Notes under the pieces: model-generated
Databases searched by the model: none
What the model saw: only the letters and a program-made list of their open reading frames with translations
What the model was told of the DNA's origin: nothing
In this document: piece by piece, positions 16,453-25,122 of the stretch
Position numbering within the stretch: position 1 is the first letter of the stretch
Layout of the letters: the number at the start of each line of letters is the position of its first letter
Source of the DNA: an uncultured Pseudanabaenaceae cyanobacterium
GTDB lineage: Bacteria; Cyanobacteriota; Cyanobacteriia; PCC-9006; JAAUQQ01
Assembly: GCA_937949725.1 (NCBI GenBank)
Contig: CALECT010000170.1
Coordinates: 1-50,532 of the forward strand
Length of the DNA stretch: 50,532 nt
Direction of reading: 5' to 3'
Position numbers and translations under genes: made by a program

Positions 16453-16659
16453 ATGGAAGTTGCCGTCGCTGCGATCGCCCTAATTACATTTTTTTGTGGT
16501 CGTTCTGTCTGCTGTGAGCCCAGTCCCAAAATGAAGCTGAAACCCAGCAACAGCAAGGACATGGACCTGATGATGAATGAGTATATGGAGTACATGGCCA
16601 TGGAAGACCAACTCCAAAAAGATCAATATCAGCAACTCAAACAGCTCTACCACCGCTAG
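16453..16659 (+). CDS. Small exported or membrane protein, 68 aa, unknown
   Basis: The ATG at 16453 is preceded by AAGGA at good spacing. A longer frame opens at 16402 but would put 17 residues before this well-placed start. The protein begins with a hydrophobic segment (MEVAVAAIALITFFCG) containing or followed by three cysteines (CGRSVCC). The remainder is polar, with a Met-rich acidic part (DMDLMMNEYMEYMAMEDQ) and a final QQLKQLYHR that could be helical. It could be a single-pass membrane protein or a lipoprotein-like peptide. I do not recognise the family. A strong terminator follows about 200 bases downstream. Confidence 0.55.
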   Translation: MEVAVAAIALITFFCGRSVCCEPSPKMKLKPSNSKDMDLMMNEYMEYMAMEDQLQKDQYQQLKQLYHR

Positions 16660-16860
16660 AATGCTATGCCTCAACCCCAAAAGGGTCCTGCGACACTTCC
16701 GCAGAACCTCTGGAAAGGGTTAGTGCATCAGGGTTCCATTCGATTGTGTTTTCGTTGTCATCAACAACGCGACAAGTGCCACAAAACTAACAACCAAGTC
16801 ATCTGCCTATGCCTTTACTCCCATAGAAACGAAATTAAGTCCGAATGTCTTTTGAGATAT

Positions 16861-16891
16861 GAGCCGGGGAGAGGTCCCTGGCTCTTTTTTT
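16861..16891 (+). terminator. Rho-independent terminator
   Basis: GAGCCGGGGA pairs with TCCCTGGCTC (one G-T wobble) across a four-base loop, followed by seven T residues. It ends the transcript of the small protein upstream (stop at 16659) or of a short RNA within the 200 bases before it. A gene of its own in 16660-16860 is not evident. Confidence 0.85.
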
Positions 16892-16989
16892 GTCTTTGTC
16901 CGGTGGTCAGACTCTGCTCAGCCAGCCAGCAAACCTGGCTGAATCATCTGGGAGAATGGATTTCGGCCCTCGCCCCAGGATGCTCTGCC

Positions 16990-18262
16990 ATGACCCGACC
17001 CTCAGACCACAATCCGTTGCCAGATCAAGCCCGTAAGGCAATTTTCACGAACATGGCGATCGCCAGCCTCCTCACCCTGGCCGTCACGCTGTTCTACTGG
17101 TGGGTCAAGTTCGACGGCAACATCACGGGCTTCTTCCGCATCGGCGATGTTCTACCCCTGTCGCCCTACCTAGACCCAGCCCAAACTCGGATCTATCCCG
17201 ACCAACTGGGCTACGACGGGCATTTCTTCCTCACCATCGGCCTCGATCCGGGCCTCATTAATCCCGATAGCGTGGCCGCTCTAGATCGTCCCCCCCTATC
17301 GCTACCAACGCATTCTGTATCCGCTGCTGGGCTACCTGCTGGGCCTGGGCAAGAAAACCTTGCTTCCCTATGCCCTGGTGGCCATCAATATGGCTTGCAT
17401 TATCGGCCTCACAGGCCTGATCAGCTGGGCCTTTAACCAATCCAACAGTCCCCAATCAGCCGCGACCCAAACCGCTAGTAACAGTGGCATCAGCCCCCAA
17501 GCCAAGATCCAGAGCTGGCTTCCACTGCTGACCCTCTGCATACCTGGCATTTGGATGATCCTCGGCTTCTCAACGGCAGATTTATTGAGCAGTCTGCTAT
17601 TGGCTGCGGCATTTTGTTGCTATCACCGGGGCAAAGTCGGGCAAACCGCAGGGGCGATCGCCCTAGCCTGCCTCACCCGTGAAACCATGGCGATCGGCTG
17701 GTTTGCTCTCCTAGTCGATAGCCTGCGCCGTAAAAATTGGCCCCAGGTTGGAGCCCTGCTCATCGCCATCTGCCCCGCAGCGGCCTGGCGCCAGTACGTC
17801 ACCCACAACTTTGCGCAATACATCAACAGCAGCAGCAGCCTTACCCATAACTTCGTCCTTCCCTTCACCGGCATCGCCGAAAAACTCAGCATCCTATTCC
17901 AAGGAGGCCTCGACAGCAATAACCTCTTCGAAGCCTATGCCTTCCTTCTGCTCTTAGGCGTATTCGCCTTACTACTCTGGAACGCAAGACAATCTCGCTA
18001 CACCTTCGCCATCTGGCTAGCGGGTCTGCTCTACGCCTTACTCTTCGCCAGCAGCAGCGCAGCAATCCTGGAATACTTTTTAGGCTACAGCCGGGTCTAT
18101 GTCGACGCCTTCTTACTACTGCTATTGAGCTGGGGATTGGGCCGATCCACCAGAGTTCAAGATGCTGAGGTCCCACAAATGACCACCTCCCTTAAGCCCC
18201 AAGGTCTACTGCTAGCCGCTGGCATCCTCCCCAGCCTCGCCTTCATCCTGCTCAGCAACTAA
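16990..18262 (+). pseudogene. Polytopic membrane protein (cell-surface glycopolymer type), frameshifted at a C7 run
   Basis: From the ATG at 16990 the frame gives an N-terminal helix (MAIASLLTLAVTLFYWWV), then YPDQLGYDGHFFLTIGLDP and ALDRPP, and then degenerates. At that point seven C residues lie at 17290-17296. With six, the frame would read ALDRPPYRYQRILYPLLGYL and continue without a break into the rest of the protein to the stop at 18262 (about 424 residues in all). The downstream part holds about eight or nine hydrophobic helices, LTRETMAIGW and a C-terminal FLLLLLSWGLG. The YDGxFF...RYQRILYPLL pattern recalls membrane glycopolymer-formation/mannosyltransferase-like proteins (AZOBR_p60025 type, from memory). 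It may be a true pseudogene, a slippage-regulated gene, or a sequencing error in the homopolymer. Confidence 0.8.
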
Positions 18263-18511
18263 AGCTCTAGCTCTAATCAAGCAACGAACAACAGGCATTG
18301 TCCTCCTTAACAAACTGAGGCCATACCTGTCGCAAAACGTTGAACTTAAGCGACCATTTCGCCCGGCTAAAGGGTAGACCCACCAGGGATCGTGCCAAAC
18401 GTGAGCATCTGTTTCAGCCATCATTAAGTTTCCCTAACTGCCATAGCCTCACGTTTAGATTCCTAGATAGCTTGTGGGGTGAGACCTTTTTTACCTCTTT
18501 CCCTAACTGCG

Positions 18512-20134
18512 ATGGATGCCGCAAATTTTCCCTGGCTAACGACCATCATCTTGTTCCCCATTGTGGCGGCCCTCGCGATTCCCCTAATTCCGACTAAGGA
18601 AGAAGGGAAAAAGAACAAGACGATTCACTGGTATGCACTAACGATTGGTTTGATTGACTTCGCGTTGATCATCTATACCTTTTGCACCCAGTACGACATC
18701 CACGAACCGGGCCTTCAGCTCGTGGAGCAATATGCCTGGGCTCCCCAGATTGGCCTCAACTGGTCCGTCGGGGCAGATGGCCTGTCCATGCCACTAATTT
18801 TGCTCACTGGCTTTATCACAACCCTGGCGATGCTGGCAGCTTGGCCAGTGTCCATGAAGCCCAAGCTGTTCTATTTCCTGCTGCTGACCATGTACGGCGC
18901 GCAGATTGCGGTCTTTGCTGTGCAGGACATGCTGCTGTTCTTCCTGGTGTGGGAGCTGGAGCTGCTGCCGGTGTACCTGCTGCTCTCCATCTGGGGCGGC
19001 AAGAAACGCTTCTACGCGGCGACGAAGTTCATTCTTTACACCGCAGGTAGCTCGCTGTTCATCTTGGTCGCTGGCTTGGCCATGGCCTTTTACGGCGACG
19101 TGATTACCTTTGACTTCCGGGAACTGGCAGCGAAGGACTACACCCTCAACTTCCAGCTCCTAGCCTATGCGGGCTTCCTGATTGCCTACGGCGTCAAGCT
19201 GCCGGTGATTCCTTTCCACACCTGGCTCCCCGATGCCCATGGAGAGGCCACGGCACCGGTCCATATGCTCCTGGCTGGAATTCTGCTGAAGATGGGCGGC
19301 TATGCCCTGCTGCGGATGAACTGCGGCATGTTGCCGGGCGCCCATGCTCAGTTTGCGCCCATCCTGATCATTCTCGGCATCGTCAACATCGTCTACGCGG
19401 CGCTGACTTCCTTTGCCCAGCGCAACCTCAAGCGGAAGATCGCCTACTCCTCCATCTCCCACATGGGCTTTGTGCTCATTGGCTTGGGCTCCTTTACGGA
19501 CCTGGGCACCAGCGGCGTCATGCTGCAAATGGTGTCCCACGGCCTGATTGGTGCCAGCCTCTTCTTCCTGGTAGGAGCCACCTATGACCGCACCCACACG
19601 CTCATGCTCGATGAGATGGGTGGCGTCGGCCAACGGATGCGCAAGATGTTCGCCATGTGGACGGCCTGTGCCCTGGCTTCTCTAGCCCTTCCAGGCATGA
19701 GTGGCTTCGTCGCTGAGTTGATGGTCTTCGTGGGCTTTGCAACCAGCGATGCTTATTCCCTCACCTTCCGCATCGTGGGCGTCTGCCTGGCGGGCATTGG
19801 GGTGGTGCTCACGCCGATTTACCTGCTCTCCATGCTGCGGGAAATCTTTTATGGCCCTGAGAACGAGGAACTGACTAGCCATGAAGCGCTGATCGATGCC
19901 GAGCCTCGGGAGCTGTATATCGTCACCTGCCTGCTGGTGCCCATCATCAGCATCGGTCTCTACCCCAAAGTTTTGACCCAGGTATACGAATCCACCACCA
20001 GCCAGCTCACTGCCTCCATGCGGCATGCTGTTCCAGGCCTCACCCAAACCAAGGTAGCCAAAGCTTCTCTCTACGATGAGTTGCAGCCTGTATTGAGCCA
20101 AGCGCCACTCAAAGCCCCTCAATTAGGGTCTTAG
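18512..20134 (+). CDS. ndhD: NAD(P)H-quinone oxidoreductase chain 4 (NDH-1 subunit D)
   Basis: This is a proton-pumping membrane-arm subunit of thylakoid NDH-1, used in respiration and cyclic electron flow. At 540 residues it is full length. It starts [20 protein letters not shown] at the ATG 18512; a GTG 33 bases upstream would add [11 protein letters not shown] and is less family-like. About 14 hydrophobic helices are present, with the antiporter-like landmarks [18 protein letters not shown] (catalytic Glu), [52 protein letters not shown] and [15 protein letters not shown]. The C-terminal region [11 protein letters not shown] is soluble. No ndhF precedes it here, so it stands as a single gene, flanked by a large hairpin downstream. 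The paralogue class (D1 or D2 versus CO2-uptake D3 or D4) is not settled, but D1/D2-like is most likely. Confidence 0.95.
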   Translation: MDAANFPWLTTIILFPIVAALAIPLIPTKEEGKKNKTIHWYALTIGLIDFALIIYTFCTQYDIHEPGLQLVEQYAWAPQIGLNWSVGADGLSMPLILLTGFITTLAMLAAWPVSMKPKLFYFLLLTMYGAQIAVFAVQDMLLFFLVWELELLPVYLLLSIWGGKKRFYAATKFILYTAGSSLFILVAGLAMAFYGDVITFDFRELAAKDYTLNFQLLAYAGFLIAYGVKLPVIPFHTWLPDAHGEATAPVHMLLAGILLKMGGYALLRMNCGMLPGAHAQFAPILIILGIVNIVYAALTSFAQRNLKRKIAYSSISHMGFVLIGLGSFTDLGTSGVMLQMVSHGLIGASLFFLVGATYDRTHTLMLDEMGGVGQRMRKMFAMWTACALASLALPGMSGFVAELMVFVGFATSDAYSLTFRIVGVCLAGIGVVLTPIYLLSMLREIFYGPENEELTSHEALIDAEPRELYIVTCLLVPIISIGLYPKVLTQVYESTTSQLTASMRHAVPGLTQTKVAKASLYDELQPVLSQAPLKAPQLGS

Positions 20135-20152
20135 GAATTGGTCATCAGAATG

Positions 20153-20208
20153 AATCGCTATATTTCTCTAGCTGGACTGAGACAGCCCTCGCTGGAGAAA
20201 TAGCGATT
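20153..20208 (+). terminator. Long inverted repeat behind ndhD
   Basis: AATCGCTATATTTCTCTAGC and, 16 bases on, the near-complement GCTGGAGAAATAGCGATT form a stem of about 18 pairs with one two-base bulge and one mismatch. It begins 18 bases after the ndhD stop. No T run follows, so it may protect the 3' end or terminate by another route. Confidence 0.55.
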
Positions 20209-20329
20209 TCTGGGGAAGCTTGCGAAGCGATCGCACACTCTCACCCAAACCGCCAAATCAAAACGAGCCAGTTGCGGACACAGTTGCCTAAGCAGTAGTT
20301 AAAGCAACAGGACTCGAAAGATCCACCCC

Positions 20330-20361
20330 ACGGGGCCGCTGGCGATCGCCAGCGGCCCCGT
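20330..20361. terminator. Perfect 32-bp palindrome centred on a HIP1 site
   Basis: ACGGGGCCGCTGGCGA is followed immediately by its exact reverse complement, with the octamer GCGATCGC at the centre. As RNA it would be a very stable GC-rich stem; CTGGCTTTC follows on the plus strand. It lies between ndhD and scpA (20135-20580), a gap with no gene, and could terminate either strand or act as a DNA cruciform. Confidence 0.5.
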
Positions 20362-20580
20362 CTGGCTTTCAGGCATCGCAAAATGGTTGCATCTACCAGT
20401 CACAAAGCTGCAACAAAAAACTTTTGTGGTAAATTTATGCTCCATTTTTCACAGAAGCCATTACTATGAGGCAGAACAAAGATCCTACTGCCGCGACAGA
20501 ATCCGCAAAGATGTCGCTGTAAGCCGCTAGGACAATGGCTTTCAGATCTCCGCTTCTACCCAAGCCCCATACCCGCATTT

Positions 20581-21426
20581 ATGGTCTCTCCAGCGCAGCG
20601 CGCGATCGCACTCTTAATAGACATGGCCGACCAGGGCGACATCGATCCCTGGGACGTTAACGTGATCGAAGTGATTGATCGCTTCCTGGAAGAGCTGCGT
20701 CTAGACGATCTCTCCGACTACTTCACCAGCGGTCAAAAGAAGTTTGGCCGCGCCCGCTACGAAGCCGACCTCTCAGAATCCGGCCAAGCCTTCCTCTACG
20801 CCTCCATGCTGGTACTCCTCAAGGCAGATACCCTGGCCCAGCAAGAGGAACAGCAAGAAGAAGAGGAATTTGACGAGTTTGATGAGGGCTACGAAGAGGA
20901 CAGCAACTTCGCCTCCCTCCCCCGTCACCTCGAACGTCAGCTACGCCGCCGTGCTGTGGCCCGTCCTCCCCAAAAGCGTCAAGTCACCCTAGCTGAGCTC
21001 ATCGAGCAGCTAGAACTCATGGCCCTGGCCCTAGAGACCCCCCGCAGCCAGCGCCCCAAAAACCGCGCTCGGGAGATGGGCAAGCGCCAAGCCATCCGTT
21101 CCATTTCCCAGCTAGCCCACAAAGAGAACTTAGGCGAAATGGCAGAAAGCCTCGGCGTCTTCGTCAGTGAGCGTTGGAGTGAATTACCCGCCCTAGGCGA
21201 TGGCTGGGTGGACTTTGATGCCCTGGTAAAGGTGTGGCACAGCAGCCCCCTCAATACCTTTAGCGACCATTTGGACCGTGTCGGCGTGTTCTGGGCCATG
21301 CTCTTCCTCTCTGCCCAGGGCAAAGTGGAGCTGATGCAGAAGGACTTCTATAAAGGCTTACAGTTGCGCCAGAGTGAGGCGGTTGCAGCGCCCCGCCTGG
21401 AAGTTGTGGCGGCTTCTGCTTCATAA
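20581..21426 (+). CDS. scpA: Segregation and condensation protein A (kleisin)
   Basis: ScpA is the kleisin subunit that bridges SMC heads in the bacterial condensin, with ScpB. The N-terminal part AIALLIDMADQGDIDPWDVN, VIEVIDRFLEEL and SGQAFLYASMLVLLKADTL matches the kleisin N-terminal helices that bind the SMC neck. The middle is acidic (EEQQEEEEFDEFDEGYEED), as is common in the linker. The C-terminal winged-helix part contains GKVELMQKDFYKGLQLRQSE, the usual end of the family. The length of 281 residues is typical of cyanobacteria. ScpB and SMC are not adjacent. The DUF2461 gene starts 5 bases after the stop and is probably co-transcribed. Confidence 0.92.
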   Translation: MVSPAQRAIALLIDMADQGDIDPWDVNVIEVIDRFLEELRLDDLSDYFTSGQKKFGRARYEADLSESGQAFLYASMLVLLKADTLAQQEEQQEEEEFDEFDEGYEEDSNFASLPRHLERQLRRRAVARPPQKRQVTLAELIEQLELMALALETPRSQRPKNRAREMGKRQAIRSISQLAHKENLGEMAESLGVFVSERWSELPALGDGWVDFDALVKVWHSSPLNTFSDHLDRVGVFWAMLFLSAQGKVELMQKDFYKGLQLRQSEAVAAPRLEVVAASAS

Positions 21427-21431
21427 AAACC

Positions 21432-22181
21432 ATGGCTAAGCGTTCTTCGGCTCCTCGCGTTGAGCCTGGCTTTTCTGGATTTCCCAGGGAAGGCTTTAAG
21501 TTTTTGCGATCGCTGCGAGAGAACGATTACGAGAACAACAGCAAAGCTTGGTTTGATGAACACCGCGACACCTATAAGAAGGCTCTGCGCCAGCCCCTCT
21601 GCCGATTAGTTGAAGACTTAGTCTCTGTTTTCGAAGCTGAGCAGCTGAATTTGACGGGGGATGTGAAGCGATCGCTCTTCCGCATCAACCGCGACGTGCG
21701 CTTCTCCAAAAACAAACTGCCCTACAACTGCCATGTCAGTGCCGCTCTCAGCCGCTCCGGCTCCCGCAAAGATGGCAGCGGCAAGTTCTACATCCACATC
21801 GAGCCCGACAACTGCTTCGCCGCCACCGGCTTCTTCCAGCCCGAGATGAAAAACATCACGGCCATGCGAGAAGACATTATCGATGACCCCAAAACCATAC
21901 TCAACACCGTCCAAGCCCTCAAGAAGCACGGCCACCAGCTCGAAACCGGCGGTAGCCTCAAGCGCTTCCCCCGAGGCTTTGAGCCCACCGGAGACGAACA
22001 GCTCGACGACCTGCTGAAGCTCAAGAGCTTCATTGTCTTTCAGCCTTTAGATGAAAGTGCCTTCTATAGCGACGCGGTAATGCCACTGCTGCAAAAATTT
22101 GCAGTGGAAACCAAGGCACTCCGGGCCTTTGGCAATGCAGCCTTAGACCTCCGCGACGACAACGAAGCAGCTGCCCCATAA
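21432..22181 (+). CDS. DUF2461 (TIGR02453) family protein
   Basis: This 249-residue protein matches the family at its start (FPREGFKFLRSLRENDYENN, SKAWFDEHRDTYKKALRQPL) and in the FRINRDVRFSKNKLPYNCHV, FYIHIEPDNCFAATGFFQPE and KRFPRGFEP blocks. The family is widespread and its activity is not established. N-terminal residues 1-15 are basic and variable. The gene follows scpA by 5 bases. The Arg/Lys-rich RxNRDxRFSKxKxPY motif is the most conserved part and may bind nucleotides or phosphate, which is speculation. Confidence 0.92.
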   Translation: MAKRSSAPRVEPGFSGFPREGFKFLRSLRENDYENNSKAWFDEHRDTYKKALRQPLCRLVEDLVSVFEAEQLNLTGDVKRSLFRINRDVRFSKNKLPYNCHVSAALSRSGSRKDGSGKFYIHIEPDNCFAATGFFQPEMKNITAMREDIIDDPKTILNTVQALKKHGHQLETGGSLKRFPRGFEPTGDEQLDDLLKLKSFIVFQPLDESAFYSDAVMPLLQKFAVETKALRAFGNAALDLRDDNEAAAP

Positions 22182-22518
22182 GCTCCGCCAACCGACCGAC
22201 AGGCCAGCAGTTTGTGTAGCCTTTCTGAAGACAACGGGCATTCTGGGAAGGGCTGAGCTTCATATTCAATGGCTCAGTCCCCAGCAATCAACAAAGATTC
22301 ACTCACCTAAGGGAAAGCACCCTAGGTCGTTGTGGGTCTGTTTGCTACCATCTGAGCAATATTTCTTTGCTCAGAATATTTTCGTTCCTTTAATCCGGCT
22401 CACTGCTCAGCTTCTCTGAAAGCCTTAGTGATTTGCCCTGGAACGTAAAAGCCCAGGATAAAGAAACTTCTATCCGAATTCTTTTAGCTGTACATCGCAC
22501 AGGAGACAACGTAGGCCC
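22182..22518. other. Intergenic region, promoter side of the nucleotidyltransferase gene
   Basis: There are 337 bases without a supported gene. The 3' half is AT-rich around 22360-22395 and probably contains the promoter of the downstream gene, but no clear hexamer pair or operator can be assigned. CAGGAGACAAC lies just before the ATG at 22519 and supplies the ribosome binding site. Confidence 0.4.
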
Positions 22519-23679
22519 ATGAAAGCCATGATTTTGGCCGCAGGTAAGGGAACCCGCGTACGCCCCATCACCTACACCATCCCTAAGCCGATGATTCCAA
22601 TTCTGGAAAAGCCGGTGATGGAGTTCTTGCTAGAGCTGCTCCGCCAGCATGGCTTTGACCAGGTGATGTGCAATGTCAGCCACCTAGCCAACGAAATTGA
22701 GAACTACTTCCGTGATGGTCAGCGCTTTGGCGTGGAGATCGGCTATTCCTTCGAGGGTCGCATCGCCAATGGTGAATTGATTGGTGAAGCGATCGGTTCT
22801 GCGGGCGGCATGCGCAAGATCCAAGACTTCCAACCCTTCTTCGATGACACCTTCATCGTCCTCTGTGGCGACGCCCTGATTGACGTGGACCTGACCGAAG
22901 CCATTCGCTGGCACCGGGAGAAGGGCTCCATCGCCACCATCATCATGAAATCCGTGCCCAAGGAAGAAGTTCCTAGCTACGGCGTGGTAGTCACCGACGA
23001 CAACGGCAAGATCCAAACCTTCCAGGAAAAGCCCAGCGTCGAAGAGGCTCTGAGCACCGACATCAACACTGGCATCTATATTTTTGAGCCGGAAATCTTT
23101 GACTACATCCCCTCCGGTCAAGAGTTCGACATCGGTGGCGACCTCTTCCCACTGCTCGTCGAGAAGGGCGCTCCCTTCTATGGCATTTCCATGGACTTCC
23201 AGTGGGTGGACATCGGCAAGGTGCCTGACTACTGGCAGGCCGTGCGTAGCGTTCTCCAAGGCGAAGTCAAGAACGTTGCCATTCCCGGCAAGGAAATCGC
23301 CCCTGGTGTTCATGTAGGCCTCAACGTCAACATGAACCTGGACAAGGTGGATATTGAAGGCCCCGTCTACATTGGCGGCATGACCCACATCGAAGATGGT
23401 GCCAAGATCGTTGGCCCAACTATGATTGGCCCCAACTGTCATGTCTGCGCAGATGCCGTGGTGGATAACAGCGTCATCTTCGAATACTCCCGCTTGGGTC
23501 CCGGCGTCCGCCTCGTGGACAAGCTGGTGTTTGGTCGCTATTGCGTGGATAAGACCGGAGCTTCCATCGATGTGCAAGCTGCAGCCCTGGATTGGTTGAT
23601 TACGGATACCCGCCAGACGCCGGGCGGTCCTTCTGTAGAGCGTCAGGCGATCGCAGAGCTACTAGGAGCCGGTGCCTAA
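22519..23679 (+). CDS. cugP: Sugar-nucleotide pyrophosphorylase, probably CugP-type UDP-glucose pyrophosphorylase
   Basis: The N-terminal domain is a nucleotidyltransferase: LAAGKGTRVRPIT with KPMIPILEKPVMEF (signature and sugar-phosphate-binding Lys), VLCGDALIDVDL (metal-binding Asp), FQEKP, INTGIYIFEP and WVDIGKVPDYW. From about residue 250 there is a left-handed beta-helix with hexapeptide repeats (VYIGGMTHIEDGAKIVGPTM, IGPNCHVCADAVVDNS). At 386 residues, with the GRYCVDKTGASIDVQAAALDWLITD ending (quoted in part), it looks to me like the cyanobacterial non-GalU enzyme CugP (Slr0207 type), which makes UDP-glucose from UTP and glucose-1-phosphate. A mannose-1-phosphate guanylyltransferase is the main alternative. 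sqdX lies next downstream on the same strand, beyond a terminator, consistent with UDP-glucose supply for sulfolipid. Confidence 0.75.
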   Translation: MKAMILAAGKGTRVRPITYTIPKPMIPILEKPVMEFLLELLRQHGFDQVMCNVSHLANEIENYFRDGQRFGVEIGYSFEGRIANGELIGEAIGSAGGMRKIQDFQPFFDDTFIVLCGDALIDVDLTEAIRWHREKGSIATIIMKSVPKEEVPSYGVVVTDDNGKIQTFQEKPSVEEALSTDINTGIYIFEPEIFDYIPSGQEFDIGGDLFPLLVEKGAPFYGISMDFQWVDIGKVPDYWQAVRSVLQGEVKNVAIPGKEIAPGVHVGLNVNMNLDKVDIEGPVYIGGMTHIEDGAKIVGPTMIGPNCHVCADAVVDNSVIFEYSRLGPGVRLVDKLVFGRYCVDKTGASIDVQAAALDWLITDTRQTPGGPSVERQAIAELLGAGA

Positions 23680-23710
23680 ACTTTAGACGCACCCTCATCT
23701 CGTTTCCAAC

Positions 23711-23745
23711 AAAGGCCGCACTGGAGAAATCCAGGGCGGCCTTTT
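23711..23745 (+). terminator. Rho-independent terminator of the nucleotidyltransferase gene
   Basis: AAAGGCCGC pairs with GCGGCCTTT, and inside it CTGG pairs with CCAG around a short loop, with a run of T at the end. It is 32 bases past the stop codon. Confidence 0.85.
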
Positions 23746-23967
23746 GCTATGGCGGCAGGCTCAATTCCCCCTAAAATCCGTCTTAAGCAAACCAGAGCCA
23801 CCAGGCCTAGCCCATGTAAAACTGTCATCTTCCGACAGGCTTTTAACAGCGCCTTAAAGTGAAAGGCCCCAAATTCTGCTTGAATATCAGCAGTTATACG
23901 CAAGAGCCACCTGGGTTAACCATTGGGGTGGCAACGCTCATTTCCCTAAGACGATAGACTCGGCCCC

Positions 23968-25116
23968 ATGAGAATCGCACTCTTTACAGAAACCTTCTTA
24001 CCCAAGATTGACGGCATTGTCACCCGCCTCAAGTACACCGTCGAGCATCTACAGCGGCAGGGCCATCAGGTCATGGTCTATTGTCCCGAAGGGGGCCTGA
24101 AGGAATATCGGGGTGCCCAAATCTATGGTGTAAAGGGCTCCCCCATGCCCCTTTACCCCGAACTCAAGATGGCCTTCCCCCGGCCCTCCGTGGGCAAGTC
24201 CCTGGAGCTGTTTAAGCCGGACCTAGTCCATGTTGTCAACCCCGCCATCCTAGGCTTGGGAGGGATTTACTATGCCAAGAAGCTAGAAATTCCATTGGTG
24301 GCCTCGTACCACACCCACCTGCCTAAATATCTGGAGCATTACGGTCTCGGCGTTCTGGAGCCCGTGCTGTGGGAGTTGCTTAAGGCGGCACATAACCAGG
24401 CCCTGCTGAACCTTTGCACCTCCACGGCTATGGTCAAGGAGTTAGATGAGCATGGCATTGAGCGCACAGACCTATGGCAGCGGGGCGTGGATACGGAGCT
24501 GTTCCGGCCTGAGCTGGCGAATGCAGAGATGCGCGATCGCCTCTCCCAGGGCAACCCCGAAGCCCCGCTCCTGCTCTACATCGGTCGCCTCTCCGCCGAG
24601 AAAGAAATTGACCGCATCAAACCCGTCCTAGCCTCCATCCCCGGCGCTCGCCTCGCCCTCGTCGGCAACGGCCCTCACCGCGAAGAGCTGGAAGAACACT
24701 TTGCAGGCACCCCAACCAACTTCGTCGGCTACCTAGAAGGCGAAGAACTGGCCTCCGCCTACGCCTCTGCCGATGCCTTCATCTTCCCCTCTCGCACTGA
24801 AACCCTCGGCCTCGTACTCCTAGAAGCCATGGCCGCAGGCTGCCCCGTTATCGCCGCCAATGCAGGTGGCATTCCTGATATCGTCACCGATGGCGAAAAC
24901 GGCTTCCTGTTCGACGTCACCGGCGACGATGCAGCCGACGACAACGCCATGATTGCGGCAACCCAGCAGCTCCTGGCCAACCAAGACCAGCGTCAGCAGT
25001 TCCAAACTGCCGCCCGTGCCGAAGCGGAACGCTGGAACTGGGCTTCAGCAACCAAGCACTTGGTGAGCTACTACGAAGCAGTCTTAGACATGGACGAGTT
25101 GCCTAAGGCTGCTTAG
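23968..25116 (+). CDS. sqdX: Sulfoquinovosyltransferase (SQDG synthase)
   Basis: This GT4 glycosyltransferase moves sulfoquinovose from UDP-sulfoquinovose to diacylglycerol, the last step of sulfolipid synthesis at the thylakoid or cytoplasmic membrane. The N-terminal Rossmann fold starts MRIALFTETFLPKIDGIVTR. The acceptor side includes VHVVNPAILGLGG and ASYHTHLPKYLEHYGLG, which are typical of the SQD2/SqdX group. The nucleotide-sugar half shows LLYIGRLSAEKEIDRIKPVL, VGNGPHREELE, the E-x7-E motif in FIFPSRTETLGLVLLEAMA, GCPVIAANAGGIPDIV and NGFLFD. The length of 382 residues is normal. The ATG is unambiguous. A helical-repeat gene starts 6 bases after the stop, and sqdB lies convergent about 1.25 kb downstream. 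Confidence 0.95.
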   Translation: MRIALFTETFLPKIDGIVTRLKYTVEHLQRQGHQVMVYCPEGGLKEYRGAQIYGVKGSPMPLYPELKMAFPRPSVGKSLELFKPDLVHVVNPAILGLGGIYYAKKLEIPLVASYHTHLPKYLEHYGLGVLEPVLWELLKAAHNQALLNLCTSTAMVKELDEHGIERTDLWQRGVDTELFRPELANAEMRDRLSQGNPEAPLLLYIGRLSAEKEIDRIKPVLASIPGARLALVGNGPHREELEEHFAGTPTNFVGYLEGEELASAYASADAFIFPSRTETLGLVLLEAMAAGCPVIAANAGGIPDIVTDGENGFLFDVTGDDAADDNAMIAATQQLLANQDQRQQFQTAARAEAERWNWASATKHLVSYYEAVLDMDELPKAA

Positions 25117-25122
25117 AAAAGC

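Noticed and set aside
16666..16989. N-terminal extension of the frameshifted membrane protein
   Set aside because: It crosses a strong T7 terminator, is Cys/Gln-rich without a motif, and the ATG at 16990 starts a normal membrane-protein N-terminus.
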